A stretch of 64,000 nt of DNA from Gemmatimonadota bacterium (GTDB lineage: Bacteria > Latescibacterota > UBA2968 > UBA8231), in assembly GCA_009841115.1 (NCBI GenBank), contig VXML01000079.1, forward strand, positions 118,244 to 182,243. Reading direction: 5' to 3'. The translations under genes were made by a program, and so were the position numbers. Positions 1 to 9,090 of the stretch are shown here, piece after piece (position 1 is the stretch's first letter; every line of letters starts with the position of its first letter). A model generated the notes under the pieces. That model was not told the origin of the DNA, ran no database searches, and saw nothing but the letters and a program-made list of their open reading frames with translations.

Positions 1-1147
1 AGCTCATGTGTTGGTTTAAATCACTGGGACTCGTGTCGTTGGATTTGTAGCGCCAGTGGGCGGCAATGCCGATTTCAGCCGTGTGGTGCATCTCCGTGGT
101 GCGGATTTGCACTTCGACATATTGGCCTTTGGGACCGAACACCGACGTGTGTAGCGACTGGTACATGTTGCTCTTGGGTGTCGATATATAATCTTTGAAG
201 CGCCCGGGAATGGCTTTGTAAATGTCGTGGATCAGACCGAGGATATCATAGCATTCGCGCACGGTACCGGTGATGATGCGTATGGCCAGTAGATCGTAGA
301 TTTCCTCAAAGGGTTTACCGCGCGCCTTCATCTTATTGTAGATGCTGTAGAAGTTCTTGGCACGGCTCGTAAATTCGGCTTTAATGCCATTGTCGTGCAG
401 GCACTCCTCGATTGGGACCTTGAATTCTTTTATATAGTCTTCGCGCTCTTGGCGCGTCATGGCAACGCTTTCGCGCAACTCTTGGTAAATTTTGGGTTTG
501 AGGAACTTGAGACTTTGATCTTCCAGTTGCCAGCGGATCCGCGCCAACCCAAAGCGGTGAGCCAGTGGCGCGTACACTTCGAGCGTTTCCCGTGCCGTGC
601 GCTCGCGGGATTGGGGGCTTAGGTGTTGGAGCGTGCGCATGTTGTGCAGGCGGTCGACTAGCTTGATGAGGATGACGCGGATGTCCTTGACCGTAGAGAG
701 CAGCATCTTGCGATAGGTCTCAGCCTGGCGCACCTCGCGGCTTTCGTGGGTTATCTGATCGATTTTGGTAACTCCGGCGATCAGTTCGGCGATCTCTTCG
801 CCAAATTGTTTGGCAACCTCCTCATGCGTGGCCGGTGTATCCTCAACGACATCGTGCAACAGTCCGGCTGCAACTGTGGTGTGATCCAAGCCCAATTGGG
901 CGAGCAGCCGAGCCACTTCGACGCAATGGGCGAGAAACGGCTCGCCGGACTTGCGGATCTGGCCCTCGTGATACTCCTTGGCGAAGTAGTAGGCGCGGCT
1001 GAGTAGTTCAAAATCGGCTTGGTCGTTGCAGGAGGAGACCTCAACCAGCAGCATCTGTAGCCGCAGTTCGTCGCCCCCCTGCTCGACAAGTTCGTCCAAG
1101 TAGGTGTTTGGCAGGTCCACAAGAGATGTGGGAATGGTTTCAGTCAT
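1..1147 (-). CDS. RelA/SpoT-family (p)ppGpp synthetase/hydrolase, 3' part missing
   Basis: Stringent-response enzyme that makes and degrades (p)ppGpp; cytoplasmic. I translated the minus strand from the ATG at 1145-1147; 382 codons are present and the gene runs off the window. The N-terminal HD hydrolase domain is intact, with the metal motif HDVVED at residues 98-103. The synthetase domain follows, with RAKNFYSIYNKM from about residue 262, DLLAIRII, and GRFKDYISTPKSNMYQSLHT near 314-333. The usual C-terminal TGS and ACT domains would lie beyond the edge. The intact HDxxED favours a bifunctional Rel/SpoT type over a hydrolase-dead RelA. Its start faces the NusG-II operon across an AT-rich divergent gap. 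Family call is secure; the exact subtype is not. Confidence 0.95.
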   Translation of the reverse strand, partial: MTETIPTSLVDLPNTYLDELVEQGGDELRLQMLLVEVSSCNDQADFELLSRAYYFAKEYHEGQIRKSGEPFLAHCVEVARLLAQLGLDHTTVAAGLLHDVVEDTPATHEEVAKQFGEEIAELIAGVTKIDQITHESREVRQAETYRKMLLSTVKDIRVILIKLVDRLHNMRTLQHLSPQSRERTARETLEVYAPLAHRFGLARIRWQLEDQSLKFLKPKIYQELRESVAMTRQEREDYIKEFKVPIEECLHDNGIKAEFTSRAKNFYSIYNKMKARGKPFEEIYDLLAIRIITGTVRECYDILGLIHDIYKAIPGRFKDYISTPKSNMYQSLHTSVFGPKGQYVEVQIRTTEMHHTAEIGIAAHWRYKSNDTSPSDLNQHMS

Positions 1148-1417
1148 GGGATCTTTCGCTATCTATCCGTTCGTCAATATAAACAAGCATAGAGAAAAAA
1201 AACAAGGACTGACGTTACACATACTACTACATAATACTACATATAGTGTAACTATTAATCATTCGCTCGAAACGGCTATACAAGATATTGGAATAAAATG
1301 AAGCATTTTCTGGTAAACACTGTGCCACGTCAGACAAATACATCCAAGCAGAAGTTTCACGCTCGTTTGCACGCGCGGCAGAAGTTGAATTAAAATGGGA
1401 AGAGAAAGGGACGTAGG
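1148..1417. promoter_or_regulatory. AT-rich divergent intergenic region with a long dyad
   Basis: This 270-bp gap separates the divergent RelA/SpoT and NusG-II genes and must hold both promoters. It is much more AT-rich than the flanking genes. A 7-bp inverted repeat, GTTACAC at 1214-1220 and GTGTAAC at 1246-1252, brackets a 25-nt interval made of overlapping ACTAC/ATACTAC copies. That arrangement could be an operator. No convincing -35/-10 pair stood out. I see no gene here. Confidence 0.4.
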
Positions 1418-1807
1418 ATGCGGTGGCTAAATGCCAAAAACTCACCGGTGCTGACGCGAGCGGATAAAATCCTCGCGCTCGTCGTGGGCTTGAGTGCGAT
1501 CGGGCTGATACTCTACGGCCGCTATACAGCCGAAGCTGGCGGCGTGCTCATCGTCGAGTTGGCCGGAGACACGCCCGCCACGCATGCCCTCTCCAACTAC
1601 GGGGTCTTGCCGGTTGTAGGACCTTTGGGCGCGAGCCAGATCGAGATCGGCCCCAAGGGTGCGCGCGTACTTTCCGCACCCTGCGTCCACAAAATTTGCA
1701 TGCGGCGGGGCTGGATACAGCGGGCAGGCGACGTGGCCGCGTGCGTGCCCAATGGCCTAGTGCTGAGGATCGCTGGGGCCGCGCCCATAGACGCGATGAT
1801 TCACTGA
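1418..1807 (+). CDS. NusG domain II-containing membrane-anchored protein
   Basis: A 129-residue protein with one N-terminal membrane segment (about residues 17-36) and a small extracytoplasmic domain. The domain matches the NusG_II pattern: an APCVHKICMRRGWI segment with two cysteines, then a third in AACVPNGLVLRI. Function is unknown. In many anaerobes this family is found beside Gx transporters, FMN-binding proteins and Rnf/Nqr complexes, and its stop codon here overlaps the Gx transporter start (TGATG), so the two are translationally coupled. A start at 1418 leaves an AAAGGGA-like ribosome site about 8 bases upstream. It is not the transcription factor NusG, which is a larger soluble protein. 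Confidence 0.8.
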   Translation: MRWLNAKNSPVLTRADKILALVVGLSAIGLILYGRYTAEAGGVLIVELAGDTPATHALSNYGVLPVVGPLGASQIEIGPKGARVLSAPCVHKICMRRGWIQRAGDVAACVPNGLVLRIAGAAPIDAMIH

Positions 1808-2331
1808 TGTTTGCGCGCCCTAGAGACGTGGCCCGTTTGGGCCTTATGGCCAGTGCGGCAATTGTGCTCTTCACCTTTGAATCGCTGGTGCCCAAACCCT
1901 TGCCTTGGATGAAGTTGGGACTCGGCAATTTGCCGGTTTTAGTCGCGTTAGTGAGCTTTGGCGGCGGCCCGGCATTGGCCGTTAGTGCCATCAAGCTCGT
2001 AGTCGGCGGCTTGCTCAGCGGGGGATTTGCCGGTCCGGCCTTTGTCATCGGCGGCGGGGCTGGCTTGGCGAGTTGGCTGGTCATGGTTGCGGTACGCCGC
2101 ATGGGAGCGCGGCTTTTCAGCGTCGTGGGTCTGAGCATCTGGGGCGCGTTGGCGCACCAACTCAGCCAACTCGTTCTCGCCGCTGGCTACATCGGCCACA
2201 GCGGTCTATTCGCGCTTTTGCCGTTGGCCTTGTTCAGCGCTCTGATGAGCGGAGGGGCGATCGGCCTGTTGGCTTGGTGGACCTTGGAACAATTGGCGAA
2301 AATAGGCTGGTTGGACCAAAGTCAGGTATAA
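1807..2331 (+). CDS. Gx transporter family membrane protein
   Basis: A 174-residue, very hydrophobic protein with five to six predicted membrane segments. Glycine-rich stretches (LPVLVALVSFGGGPALA, GGLLSGGFAGPAFVIGGGAG) match the Gx transporter family, often labelled heptaprenyl diphosphate synthase component I. That label is probably historical: nothing here resembles a prenyl synthase active site, and the fold looks more like an ECF-type substrate-binding membrane component. I chose the ATG at 1807, which overlaps the upstream stop, rather than the longer frame from 1696, because the extra N-terminus is just the overlapped gene in another frame. Substrate unknown. Confidence 0.78.
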   Translation: MFARPRDVARLGLMASAAIVLFTFESLVPKPLPWMKLGLGNLPVLVALVSFGGGPALAVSAIKLVVGGLLSGGFAGPAFVIGGGAGLASWLVMVAVRRMGARLFSVVGLSIWGALAHQLSQLVLAAGYIGHSGLFALLPLALFSALMSGGAIGLLAWWTLEQLAKIGWLDQSQV

Positions 2332-2355
2332 ATGTATAGACTTTAGATCGTTTCC

Positions 2356-4311
2356 ATGGACTTCCCCCAAAAGCCTACTTTGCAGACCGAACCGATCTTC
2401 AGTGTCAAAGCGCTGGTGGCGGGCACCCTAGGGTCGCTGTGCATCGCCGTGGGAGCACCGTACGGCAACATGGTCATCCGCGGCTCTTACATGTCGATTG
2501 ATTTCAGCGCCGGGGGTGCCCTGTTCCTTTTCTTTTTGTTGACGGGCTTGTTCAACGCCTTGCTGACGCGCTTTGCCGCCCCTGTGGCCCTCGGGCGCTG
2601 CGAGCTAATCGTCGCGTACATTATGATGCTCACGGCCTCGGCCATCCCCACGATGGGCCTCAGTGAGTACTGGCTGACGATCATCACCGGTGCCCAGTAC
2701 TACGCGACCCCGGAAAACGAGTGGGCCTTGCTCATCCTGCCGCACCTTCCCGAGTGGATCGCACCGCAGGAGCCCGAGGCGATCAAGTGGTTTTACGAAG
2801 GAGCGCCGCGCACCACTGGGGTGCCTTGGGCCGCCTGGAGCGGCCCGCTGTGCTATTGGGCCATTCTGATTGTAGCCCTGTACTTGGTGATGATCTCGTC
2901 TATGGTCATTATGCGCCGCCAGTGGGTAGAGCGGGAGCGGCTAGTTTATCCGCTGGTGCAAGTGCCTCTAGCCATGGTGCAGAGCGGAGGCCGCGGAGAA
3001 GCCCTAGGTCCTTTCTTCAAAAATCCAATCATGTGGGTCGGCTTTGCCCTACCCGTGCTCGTCAGTAGTCTCAACGCCCTACACGCGTACTTCAACTTCA
3101 TCCCCGCCATCCAGCTCGTCTCTTCGATTCCGATCCTGCGCAACACCGTCAGCCTGATCTTTCGCCTGAGCTTTCCCATGATCGGATTCGCCTATCTGAT
3201 CAACCTCGACATCGCCTTCAGCCTGTGGTTTTTCAACACCATCGCCAAGCTGATCCGAGGGGGGCTAGGAGTTTTAGGGGTTGGCAGCACTGAAAAGCTC
3301 GTTTACGGCGCTGCTAGCGAGCCGATCCTCGCCCATCAGGGACAGGGCGCGATGATCGTCCTAGTGGCCTTCGGCCTGTGGGTCGGCCGCGAGCACCTGC
3401 GAGACGTGCTGCGCAAGGCATTCCGGGGCGACGACCGCATCGACGACAACAGCGAGATGCTCTCCTATCGGACGGCGGTCTTAACTTGGCTCTCCGGCGT
3501 CACAGTAATGACCATCTGGCTGTGGCAGTCTGGCTTGCCGCTGTGGGCGGCCTTTTTGACCCTGATGCTGGCCATCCTTATCTTCGTCGGCCTAACTCGA
3601 GTGGTAGTAGAAGGAGGCGTGGCCGCAGCGGTCGGGCCGATGATCTCTCCAACGGTCCTGGTTTCGGCCGTAGGCTCTTCGGCGATCGGCCCGGCCGGCA
3701 TAGTCGGCCTCGCATACACATTCGTGTGGGCGGCGGATATCCGCACCTTTGTCATGGCCTCCTGCGCACACGGTCTCAAGTTGGGTGAGGGACTAGGGCC
3801 GCGGCTGCGCCCGCTTTTTTGGTACATACTGCTGGCGATTGTTGTTAGCATCGTCGGCTCGGTCGCGACGATTTTGTACCTCGCCTACGAATACGGCGGC
3901 ATCAACCTCAACCCGTGGTTTTTTGGAGGTGGAACTCGTGCCCCTTTTGATTATATTACCACCAAGTTAAGCGCACCCACCGAGCCGAATATCGATGGCT
4001 GGATTCACACTTTTGTCGGCGGGGGCATCATGGCCCTGCTCATGTGGGCACGCCAGCGGCTCTTGTGGTGGCCTCTGCATCCCATCGGCTACCCGATTGG
4101 TGCTGTATGGCTGATGGACCAGTTGTGGTTTAGCATTGCCATCGCTTGGCTCTTAAAGTTGTTGGCGATGAAATACGGCGGTCCTGGTCTTTTTCGCCGG
4201 GCGCGTCCTTTCTTTTTAGGCCTAATCATAGGCCAGTTTTTCATCGCGGGGCTCTGGTTGATTATCGACTTTTTTACGGGCATGACCGACAATGTGGTCT
4301 TCTGGATCTGA
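2356..4311 (+). CDS. Large polytopic membrane protein, DUF6784/DUF6785-like
   Basis: A 651-residue integral membrane protein with at least 12 hydrophobic helices spread from residue 18 to the C-terminus. It resembles uncharacterised DUF6784/DUF6785 proteins, which look distantly related to oligopeptide (OPT) transporters. The start KALVAGTLGSLCIAVGAPYG then NMVIRGS parallels the start of the OPT-like gene at 9091 (KAILGVLFVAFIMVPGNM then IGGS), so the two are probably distant homologues. Conserved-looking loops include MRRQWVERERLVYPLVQVP and TRVVVEGGVAAAVGPMISPT. It lies 14 bp before the M28-FtsX fusion, so both are probably on one transcript. Transport is inferred from architecture only; no substrate can be named. 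Confidence 0.65.
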   Translation: MDFPQKPTLQTEPIFSVKALVAGTLGSLCIAVGAPYGNMVIRGSYMSIDFSAGGALFLFFLLTGLFNALLTRFAAPVALGRCELIVAYIMMLTASAIPTMGLSEYWLTIITGAQYYATPENEWALLILPHLPEWIAPQEPEAIKWFYEGAPRTTGVPWAAWSGPLCYWAILIVALYLVMISSMVIMRRQWVERERLVYPLVQVPLAMVQSGGRGEALGPFFKNPIMWVGFALPVLVSSLNALHAYFNFIPAIQLVSSIPILRNTVSLIFRLSFPMIGFAYLINLDIAFSLWFFNTIAKLIRGGLGVLGVGSTEKLVYGAASEPILAHQGQGAMIVLVAFGLWVGREHLRDVLRKAFRGDDRIDDNSEMLSYRTAVLTWLSGVTVMTIWLWQSGLPLWAAFLTLMLAILIFVGLTRVVVEGGVAAAVGPMISPTVLVSAVGSSAIGPAGIVGLAYTFVWAADIRTFVMASCAHGLKLGEGLGPRLRPLFWYILLAIVVSIVGSVATILYLAYEYGGINLNPWFFGGGTRAPFDYITTKLSAPTEPNIDGWIHTFVGGGIMALLMWARQRLLWWPLHPIGYPIGAVWLMDQLWFSIAIAWLLKLLAMKYGGPGLFRRARPFFLGLIIGQFFIAGLWLIIDFFTGMTDNVVFWI

Positions 4312-4325
4312 GAAAGGCACCAACT

Positions 4326-7300
4326 ATGCCTAAGTTCGCGATGCGATGGATGGTCTTTAGCTGGATTTTGGTCGGCGCAGCACCGGCTTGGACCGAAGTC
4401 GATTTTGCCGAGTTGGCGCGCACGGCCCCGGTCGAGCGCGTGCAGCAAACGATGGACACCTTTGCCAGCTTGGGATCTAGAGTCGCCGGCTATCGAGGTG
4501 CCGACCAAGCGGCCCAGATCGTGCAGGAGCGCTTCCGCGCCATCGGCCTCGACGACGTCACAGTACACGAATACGATGTCTCTATTCCGATCGATAAGGG
4601 CGGATTTCTGCAAGTAGTTGGCAGCGACGAACAAGTGCCAATCCACGGCCTGTGGCCTAATCTCGTCAAAACTTCGACGCTGCCCGAAGGGGGGATGACC
4701 AAGCGCTTGATCGACGCTGGCGCGGGTGAGTACGCAGACATGGACGGCAATCAAGTCGAAGGGTCTGTGGCCCTGATGGACTTCAATTCGGGCGACGCCT
4801 GGCTCAATGCCGCCTACCTCGGGGCGCAAGCCATCATCTTTATCGAGCCGGACTCCACCGTGTACTTGGAGGGCGAAAAGAAATTTCTCACTATGCCGCT
4901 CGACCTGCCGAGGTTCTGGGTCAATCGCCAAGTCGGTCAGCGCTTGCGTCGCCAATTGGCGACCGAGGGCGAGCAGATGCTCCACCTACAGTACCGCATG
5001 GATTGGGAGCGGCGTCCCGCTTGGAATATCCTCGGCACGATCCCCGGATACGATCCTTTGCTAAAAGAGGACGTGATCGTGCTGGAAGCGTACTACGACG
5101 CCATGTCCGTCGTGCCGGCTCTTGCCCCAGGTGCCGAGCAAGCCTCCGGCATTACTGCGCTGTTGGAACTGGCGCGCTACTTCCGCGAAAATCCACCGGC
5201 GCGCACGGTCGTATTCCTCGCCACTTCGGCCCACCACTTGGGCTTGCGCGGGGTTGATGATTTCATCCAACGCTATTTGCGCAAAGAGGATCCCTTTATC
5301 GAGCACATGCTGGTGAGGCGGGTCGTCGATGCTGCACTTGCGCGGAACATGATTGCCCAAGACGGCATCCACTACGCCATCGGCGAGGAGGAGTTCACCA
5401 GTAAGGAAGCCCTCGTGCGGGGCGTTGCCGAAGGACACACCGACTTGGTCTCGCGCGTTGCCGACGCTGCCCTTGCCGAAGGGCTACTGAGCCAAGAAGG
5501 AGGCGCATTACACCTCGCCGACGAGCAATTCAAAGATCGCCGCGAACTGGTTGACGAATTGCGCTCGGACGACGACTTGCGCCTCGCGCTCTACAAAACT
5601 TGGGTTGATCCCAAAGTCGATTCGCTCGCGGTCAAGCTCTTTATCAGCCTCGACCTTTCGTCGCAGACCGATGAACTCGGAGTGTGGAATAGCAATACCA
5701 GCTTTTACTACAAGCGCTACTTCGCGCCCTTCGGCAAGAACTTTATGGGTTATGCGCGCAAGATCAGTCGCGAGTTGGGCTACCAGCAGCGCGACGTGCT
5801 GGTCAATGGCATCAGCCCCGAAGGCGGGATGAGTTGGCAGACCTTTGTACCAGGCGAAATATCGGTCAACAGCGAATTGGTATTGGCGACTGGTACGCCG
5901 GCATTGGCCTTTGTCACTGTCAACGACGCGCGCTTCCTCGTCGATACGCCCTTAGACCGGGCCGAGCACGTCAACTACGCCAATCTCGCCAAACAGATCC
6001 GGGTGCTCGCCGGCATGTTCGAAATGGCCTTTGAAGACCCAGAGCTGTTCCCGGACTTCAAGATGCGCTTGCGCGACACGCTGCGCTCGCTGCGCGGCCG
6101 GACTATGGTCTTTCCGCGCCGCAGCATCATCCCCGACTTGCCGCGTGCAGACGCCGTAGCCGTGGTGCGCAACGGCAAGAAAAAGTCGTATAAAGGCGTG
6201 CGCGGCGAGTACTACGAAGTCGTCAATGATAAGGGGGCCTTCTACGTAAATCGGGTGCGGGTCAACAACGTGCAGATCGAGGGCTACTACATGGACCCGA
6301 TTACCGGCCGCATCACCTACGCCCCCGACCGCGGCGTGCAAGGCGACGAAAGCTACCCCATGCGGGTCGCCATGGACTGGCGCGACAAGCAATGGATGGT
6401 CATCCTCTTTCCCTGCGTGCCCTACAATTTCTTCGACATCGTCGATCCACGCTATTTGACCAAGCTGTCCAACGTGCAGGTCTTCGACGAAACGAACGGC
6501 CCACCTGTAGAGTACGGTTATACCATCGGCGAAGGCCCCTCGGCCCAAAACGAGCCGGTCGGGGTGCTCTTCGCACGGCCCGGTTCGCACATCAAGATGG
6601 GGTTCGGTGCTGGCCTACTGGGATTCCGCTCGCTCCTGCTCAACGCCACCAGCGTAACCGACAAGGAAAAAGCCGAGGGCGAGGGCTTTGAGATTCGCCC
6701 CGGTACTTCCTTTGCCCGCACGACCTTTCAAGCCGCCCAAGACATGTGGAATCTCGACGAGTCGCGAATGCGCGAGCTGCGGAGCTTTGCCATTGAAAAC
6801 CAGCGCCTCAACGACCTCCACTATCGCGCCGAAGCCGAGCTGGCCCAAGCCACCGCGGCTGAGACCGAGCAGCGCTGGGGCGATTTCGTGCGCCACACGC
6901 GCGCGGCCTTCGGGCTAGAGTCGCGCGCTTATCCAGACGTCAAAGACACTCAAAACGACGTCATTCAGGGCATTATCTTCTTCATGGCCCTCGTCATTCC
7001 CTGCGCCTTCTTCACTGAGCGGCTCATTTTTACGGCCGCCACGATCCGCAATCAGATCATCGGCTTTGCCGGAGTTTTCCTAGCGATCTGGATCGTGTTG
7101 TGGCTGGTGCATCCGGCCTTTCAGCTATCTAATCCCTTCGTCATTCTGCTGGCCTTTATCATCATCGCCTTGGCAGTGCTGGTGATGTCGATCATCTCCG
7201 GCCGCTTTAACGAGCAGATGAAGAAACTGCGCACCGAAGTAGCCGTAATCCACGACACGGACGTCAGCCGCTCTTCGGCCTCGCTGACGGCCTTCCAGCT

Positions 7301-9077
7301 CGGGATTTCCAATATGAAGCGGCGCAAGACGCGTACGGTCCTCACCTTTACCACGCTCTTGCTGCTGACGTTTACGGTGCTCTCTTTCACCTCCATCCGC
7401 ACGGGCTTGCGGTTCAATCAAATCAGCCGTGACAACGAGGGGCTCTACGAGGGCATCCTCATCCGCAGCAAGGCGTGGAATCCAATGGAGGATTCAGTCC
7501 TCGAATACGCCCGCAGCAATTTCGGTGATCGCGCCGCGGTCGCGCCGCGCAGTTGGTACAGCAACAAGGCCAAAGCGCACATTAAAATAAAACACGGGGA
7601 AAAGGCCCATAACGCGCTCGGCGTCCTAGGTTTAGCGCCCGAGGAGATTCAAGTCACTCGACTCAACCAAGCCCTAGTCGCCGGACGCTGGTTTGAGCCG
7701 GGCGAGGACAAGGCCTGTATCCTGCCCATCGACATGGTCAAGGAAGCCCATCTCAATGTCGATTTGGCCGACGTTGGCCAAGCGCAAGTCAGGGTCTTCG
7801 GCGACTTGTTCACGGTGGTGGGCGTCATCGACTCCAAGCGCATGAAGGACCTCAAAGACCTCGACGACGAGATTCTGACGCCAGCCGACTTCGCTGTCAC
7901 CGGTGGTCAGGCAGTGCAGGAAATAGCCGAAGAAGAACAGCGCGAGAAACAAGGTCTGGAGGACGCCAAGGTCGTCATCAAACCCTTCGTCCACATAGAG
8001 CCAGCCAACACCCTGATTATTCCCTACCACACGCTGCGCAACGTTGGCAGCGGCAACCCACTACAGTCGGTAGCCGTGCGCTTCCCCGAGGGCAGCGATG
8101 TGCGCGGCGAGGTCGAGGAGTTCCTCTCGCGCCTCGCGGTAACGCTGTTCGCCGGAGTCAAGGAGGCCGGCGATGAATACATCAAGGTGTCGATCTACTC
8201 ATCGCTGGGCATGACCTCCTTTTCCGGGATGAGCAATTTGTTCATCCCCATGCTGATCGCCTCGCTGATTGTGCTCAACACCATGATGGGTAGTGTGTAC
8301 GAGCGCTTCCGCGAAATCGGCATCTACTCTTCGGTTGGCCTAGCCCCCGGCCACATCTCTTGGCTCTTTATCGCCGAGAGTTGCGTCTATTCGGTGCTAG
8401 GTGTGGTCGCCGGTTATCTCAGCGGTCAAGTAATCGCCAAAGTGCTCATCGAATTTGACCTTTTGGGTGGCTTCACGCTCAACTACTCTTCGGTGGCCGC
8501 GGTGCTCTCCTGTATGCTAGTGATGGCCGTGGTCATGCTCTCGACGATTTATCCAGCGCGCAAGGCTTCGCAAATGGCCGTGCCGGACGTGACCCGCAAG
8601 TGGAAGCTGCCACCGCCCGACGGCGACCAGTGGGACTTCGAGTTCCCCTTTACAGTCAGCGGTCACGAGGTCTTGGGCTTGAGCGTATTCCTCATCGGCT
8701 ACTTCGACTCCTACAGCGAGGAGTCCATCGGCACCTTCTACACCGACGGTGCCCAGCTAAGCCGCGAAGAAACGCCCAACGGCGAAGGATACATTATCGA
8801 CATGAATATCTGGCTGGCTCCGTTCGACTTGGGCGTCAGCCAACACGTCACCGTGCGGGCCATGCCAGAGGCCGAGCACAACATTTACGCGATCAGCCTG
8901 CAAATCAAGCGACTCAGCGGCGAGGACGCCTCGTGGCGGAGGGTCAACCAGCGCTTTATGAACGTCATCCGCAAACAGTTCCTCATCTGGCGCACGGTGG
9001 ATGCCGAGGCCAAGGAAGGCTATCGCCAACAGGGCGTGGAAATTCTACAAGGACTGCGCAGCGAAGTGTCGGCGTAA
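4326..9077 (+). CDS. Fusion of a degenerate M28-peptidase-like domain with an FtsX/MacB-type permease
   Basis: From the ATG at 4326 the product is 1583 residues with an N-terminal signal peptide (WMVFSWILVGAAPAWTE). An extracytoplasmic M28-like domain with a PA-like insert occupies roughly residues 25-650. The zinc motifs are altered: EAYYDAMSV (about 254-262) stands where families have HxDS, PGAEQASG (about 269-276) where they have ADDNASG, and SAHHLGLRG (about 301-309) where they have the catalytic EE. Proteolysis is therefore unlikely. Membrane helices cluster at about 880-960 and 1003-1025, followed by a second extracytoplasmic region and the FtsX core at about 1292-1425 with RFREIGIYSSVGLAP. 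A soluble tail of about 155 residues ends it. No ABC ATPase is nearby. The frame is open upstream to 4146, but that overlaps the previous gene. Confidence 0.8.
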   Translation: MPKFAMRWMVFSWILVGAAPAWTEVDFAELARTAPVERVQQTMDTFASLGSRVAGYRGADQAAQIVQERFRAIGLDDVTVHEYDVSIPIDKGGFLQVVGSDEQVPIHGLWPNLVKTSTLPEGGMTKRLIDAGAGEYADMDGNQVEGSVALMDFNSGDAWLNAAYLGAQAIIFIEPDSTVYLEGEKKFLTMPLDLPRFWVNRQVGQRLRRQLATEGEQMLHLQYRMDWERRPAWNILGTIPGYDPLLKEDVIVLEAYYDAMSVVPALAPGAEQASGITALLELARYFRENPPARTVVFLATSAHHLGLRGVDDFIQRYLRKEDPFIEHMLVRRVVDAALARNMIAQDGIHYAIGEEEFTSKEALVRGVAEGHTDLVSRVADAALAEGLLSQEGGALHLADEQFKDRRELVDELRSDDDLRLALYKTWVDPKVDSLAVKLFISLDLSSQTDELGVWNSNTSFYYKRYFAPFGKNFMGYARKISRELGYQQRDVLVNGISPEGGMSWQTFVPGEISVNSELVLATGTPALAFVTVNDARFLVDTPLDRAEHVNYANLAKQIRVLAGMFEMAFEDPELFPDFKMRLRDTLRSLRGRTMVFPRRSIIPDLPRADAVAVVRNGKKKSYKGVRGEYYEVVNDKGAFYVNRVRVNNVQIEGYYMDPITGRITYAPDRGVQGDESYPMRVAMDWRDKQWMVILFPCVPYNFFDIVDPRYLTKLSNVQVFDETNGPPVEYGYTIGEGPSAQNEPVGVLFARPGSHIKMGFGAGLLGFRSLLLNATSVTDKEKAEGEGFEIRPGTSFARTTFQAAQDMWNLDESRMRELRSFAIENQRLNDLHYRAEAELAQATAAETEQRWGDFVRHTRAAFGLESRAYPDVKDTQNDVIQGIIFFMALVIPCAFFTERLIFTAATIRNQIIGFAGVFLAIWIVLWLVHPAFQLSNPFVILLAFIIIALAVLVMSIISGRFNEQMKKLRTEVAVIHDTDVSRSSASLTAFQLGISNMKRRKTRTVLTFTTLLLLTFTVLSFTSIRTGLRFNQISRDNEGLYEGILIRSKAWNPMEDSVLEYARSNFGDRAAVAPRSWYSNKAKAHIKIKHGEKAHNALGVLGLAPEEIQVTRLNQALVAGRWFEPGEDKACILPIDMVKEAHLNVDLADVGQAQVRVFGDLFTVVGVIDSKRMKDLKDLDDEILTPADFAVTGGQAVQEIAEEEQREKQGLEDAKVVIKPFVHIEPANTLIIPYHTLRNVGSGNPLQSVAVRFPEGSDVRGEVEEFLSRLAVTLFAGVKEAGDEYIKVSIYSSLGMTSFSGMSNLFIPMLIASLIVLNTMMGSVYERFREIGIYSSVGLAPGHISWLFIAESCVYSVLGVVAGYLSGQVIAKVLIEFDLLGGFTLNYSSVAAVLSCMLVMAVVMLSTIYPARKASQMAVPDVTRKWKLPPPDGDQWDFEFPFTVSGHEVLGLSVFLIGYFDSYSEESIGTFYTDGAQLSREETPNGEGYIIDMNIWLAPFDLGVSQHVTVRAMPEAEHNIYAISLQIKRLSGEDASWRRVNQRFMNVIRKQFLIWRTVDAEAKEGYRQQGVEILQGLRSEVSA

Positions 9078-9090
9078 GGGAGGATAGCGA

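Noticed and set aside
4089..4985. 298-residue open frame on the minus strand across the DUF6785-like and M28-FtsX genes
   Set aside because: It lies opposite two well-supported genes, has no family-like motifs, and is the expected by-product of GC-rich codon use.
5952..6590. 212-residue minus-strand open frame rich in His and Val
   Set aside because: Complement of the middle of the M28-FtsX gene; no ribosome site and no recognisable domain.
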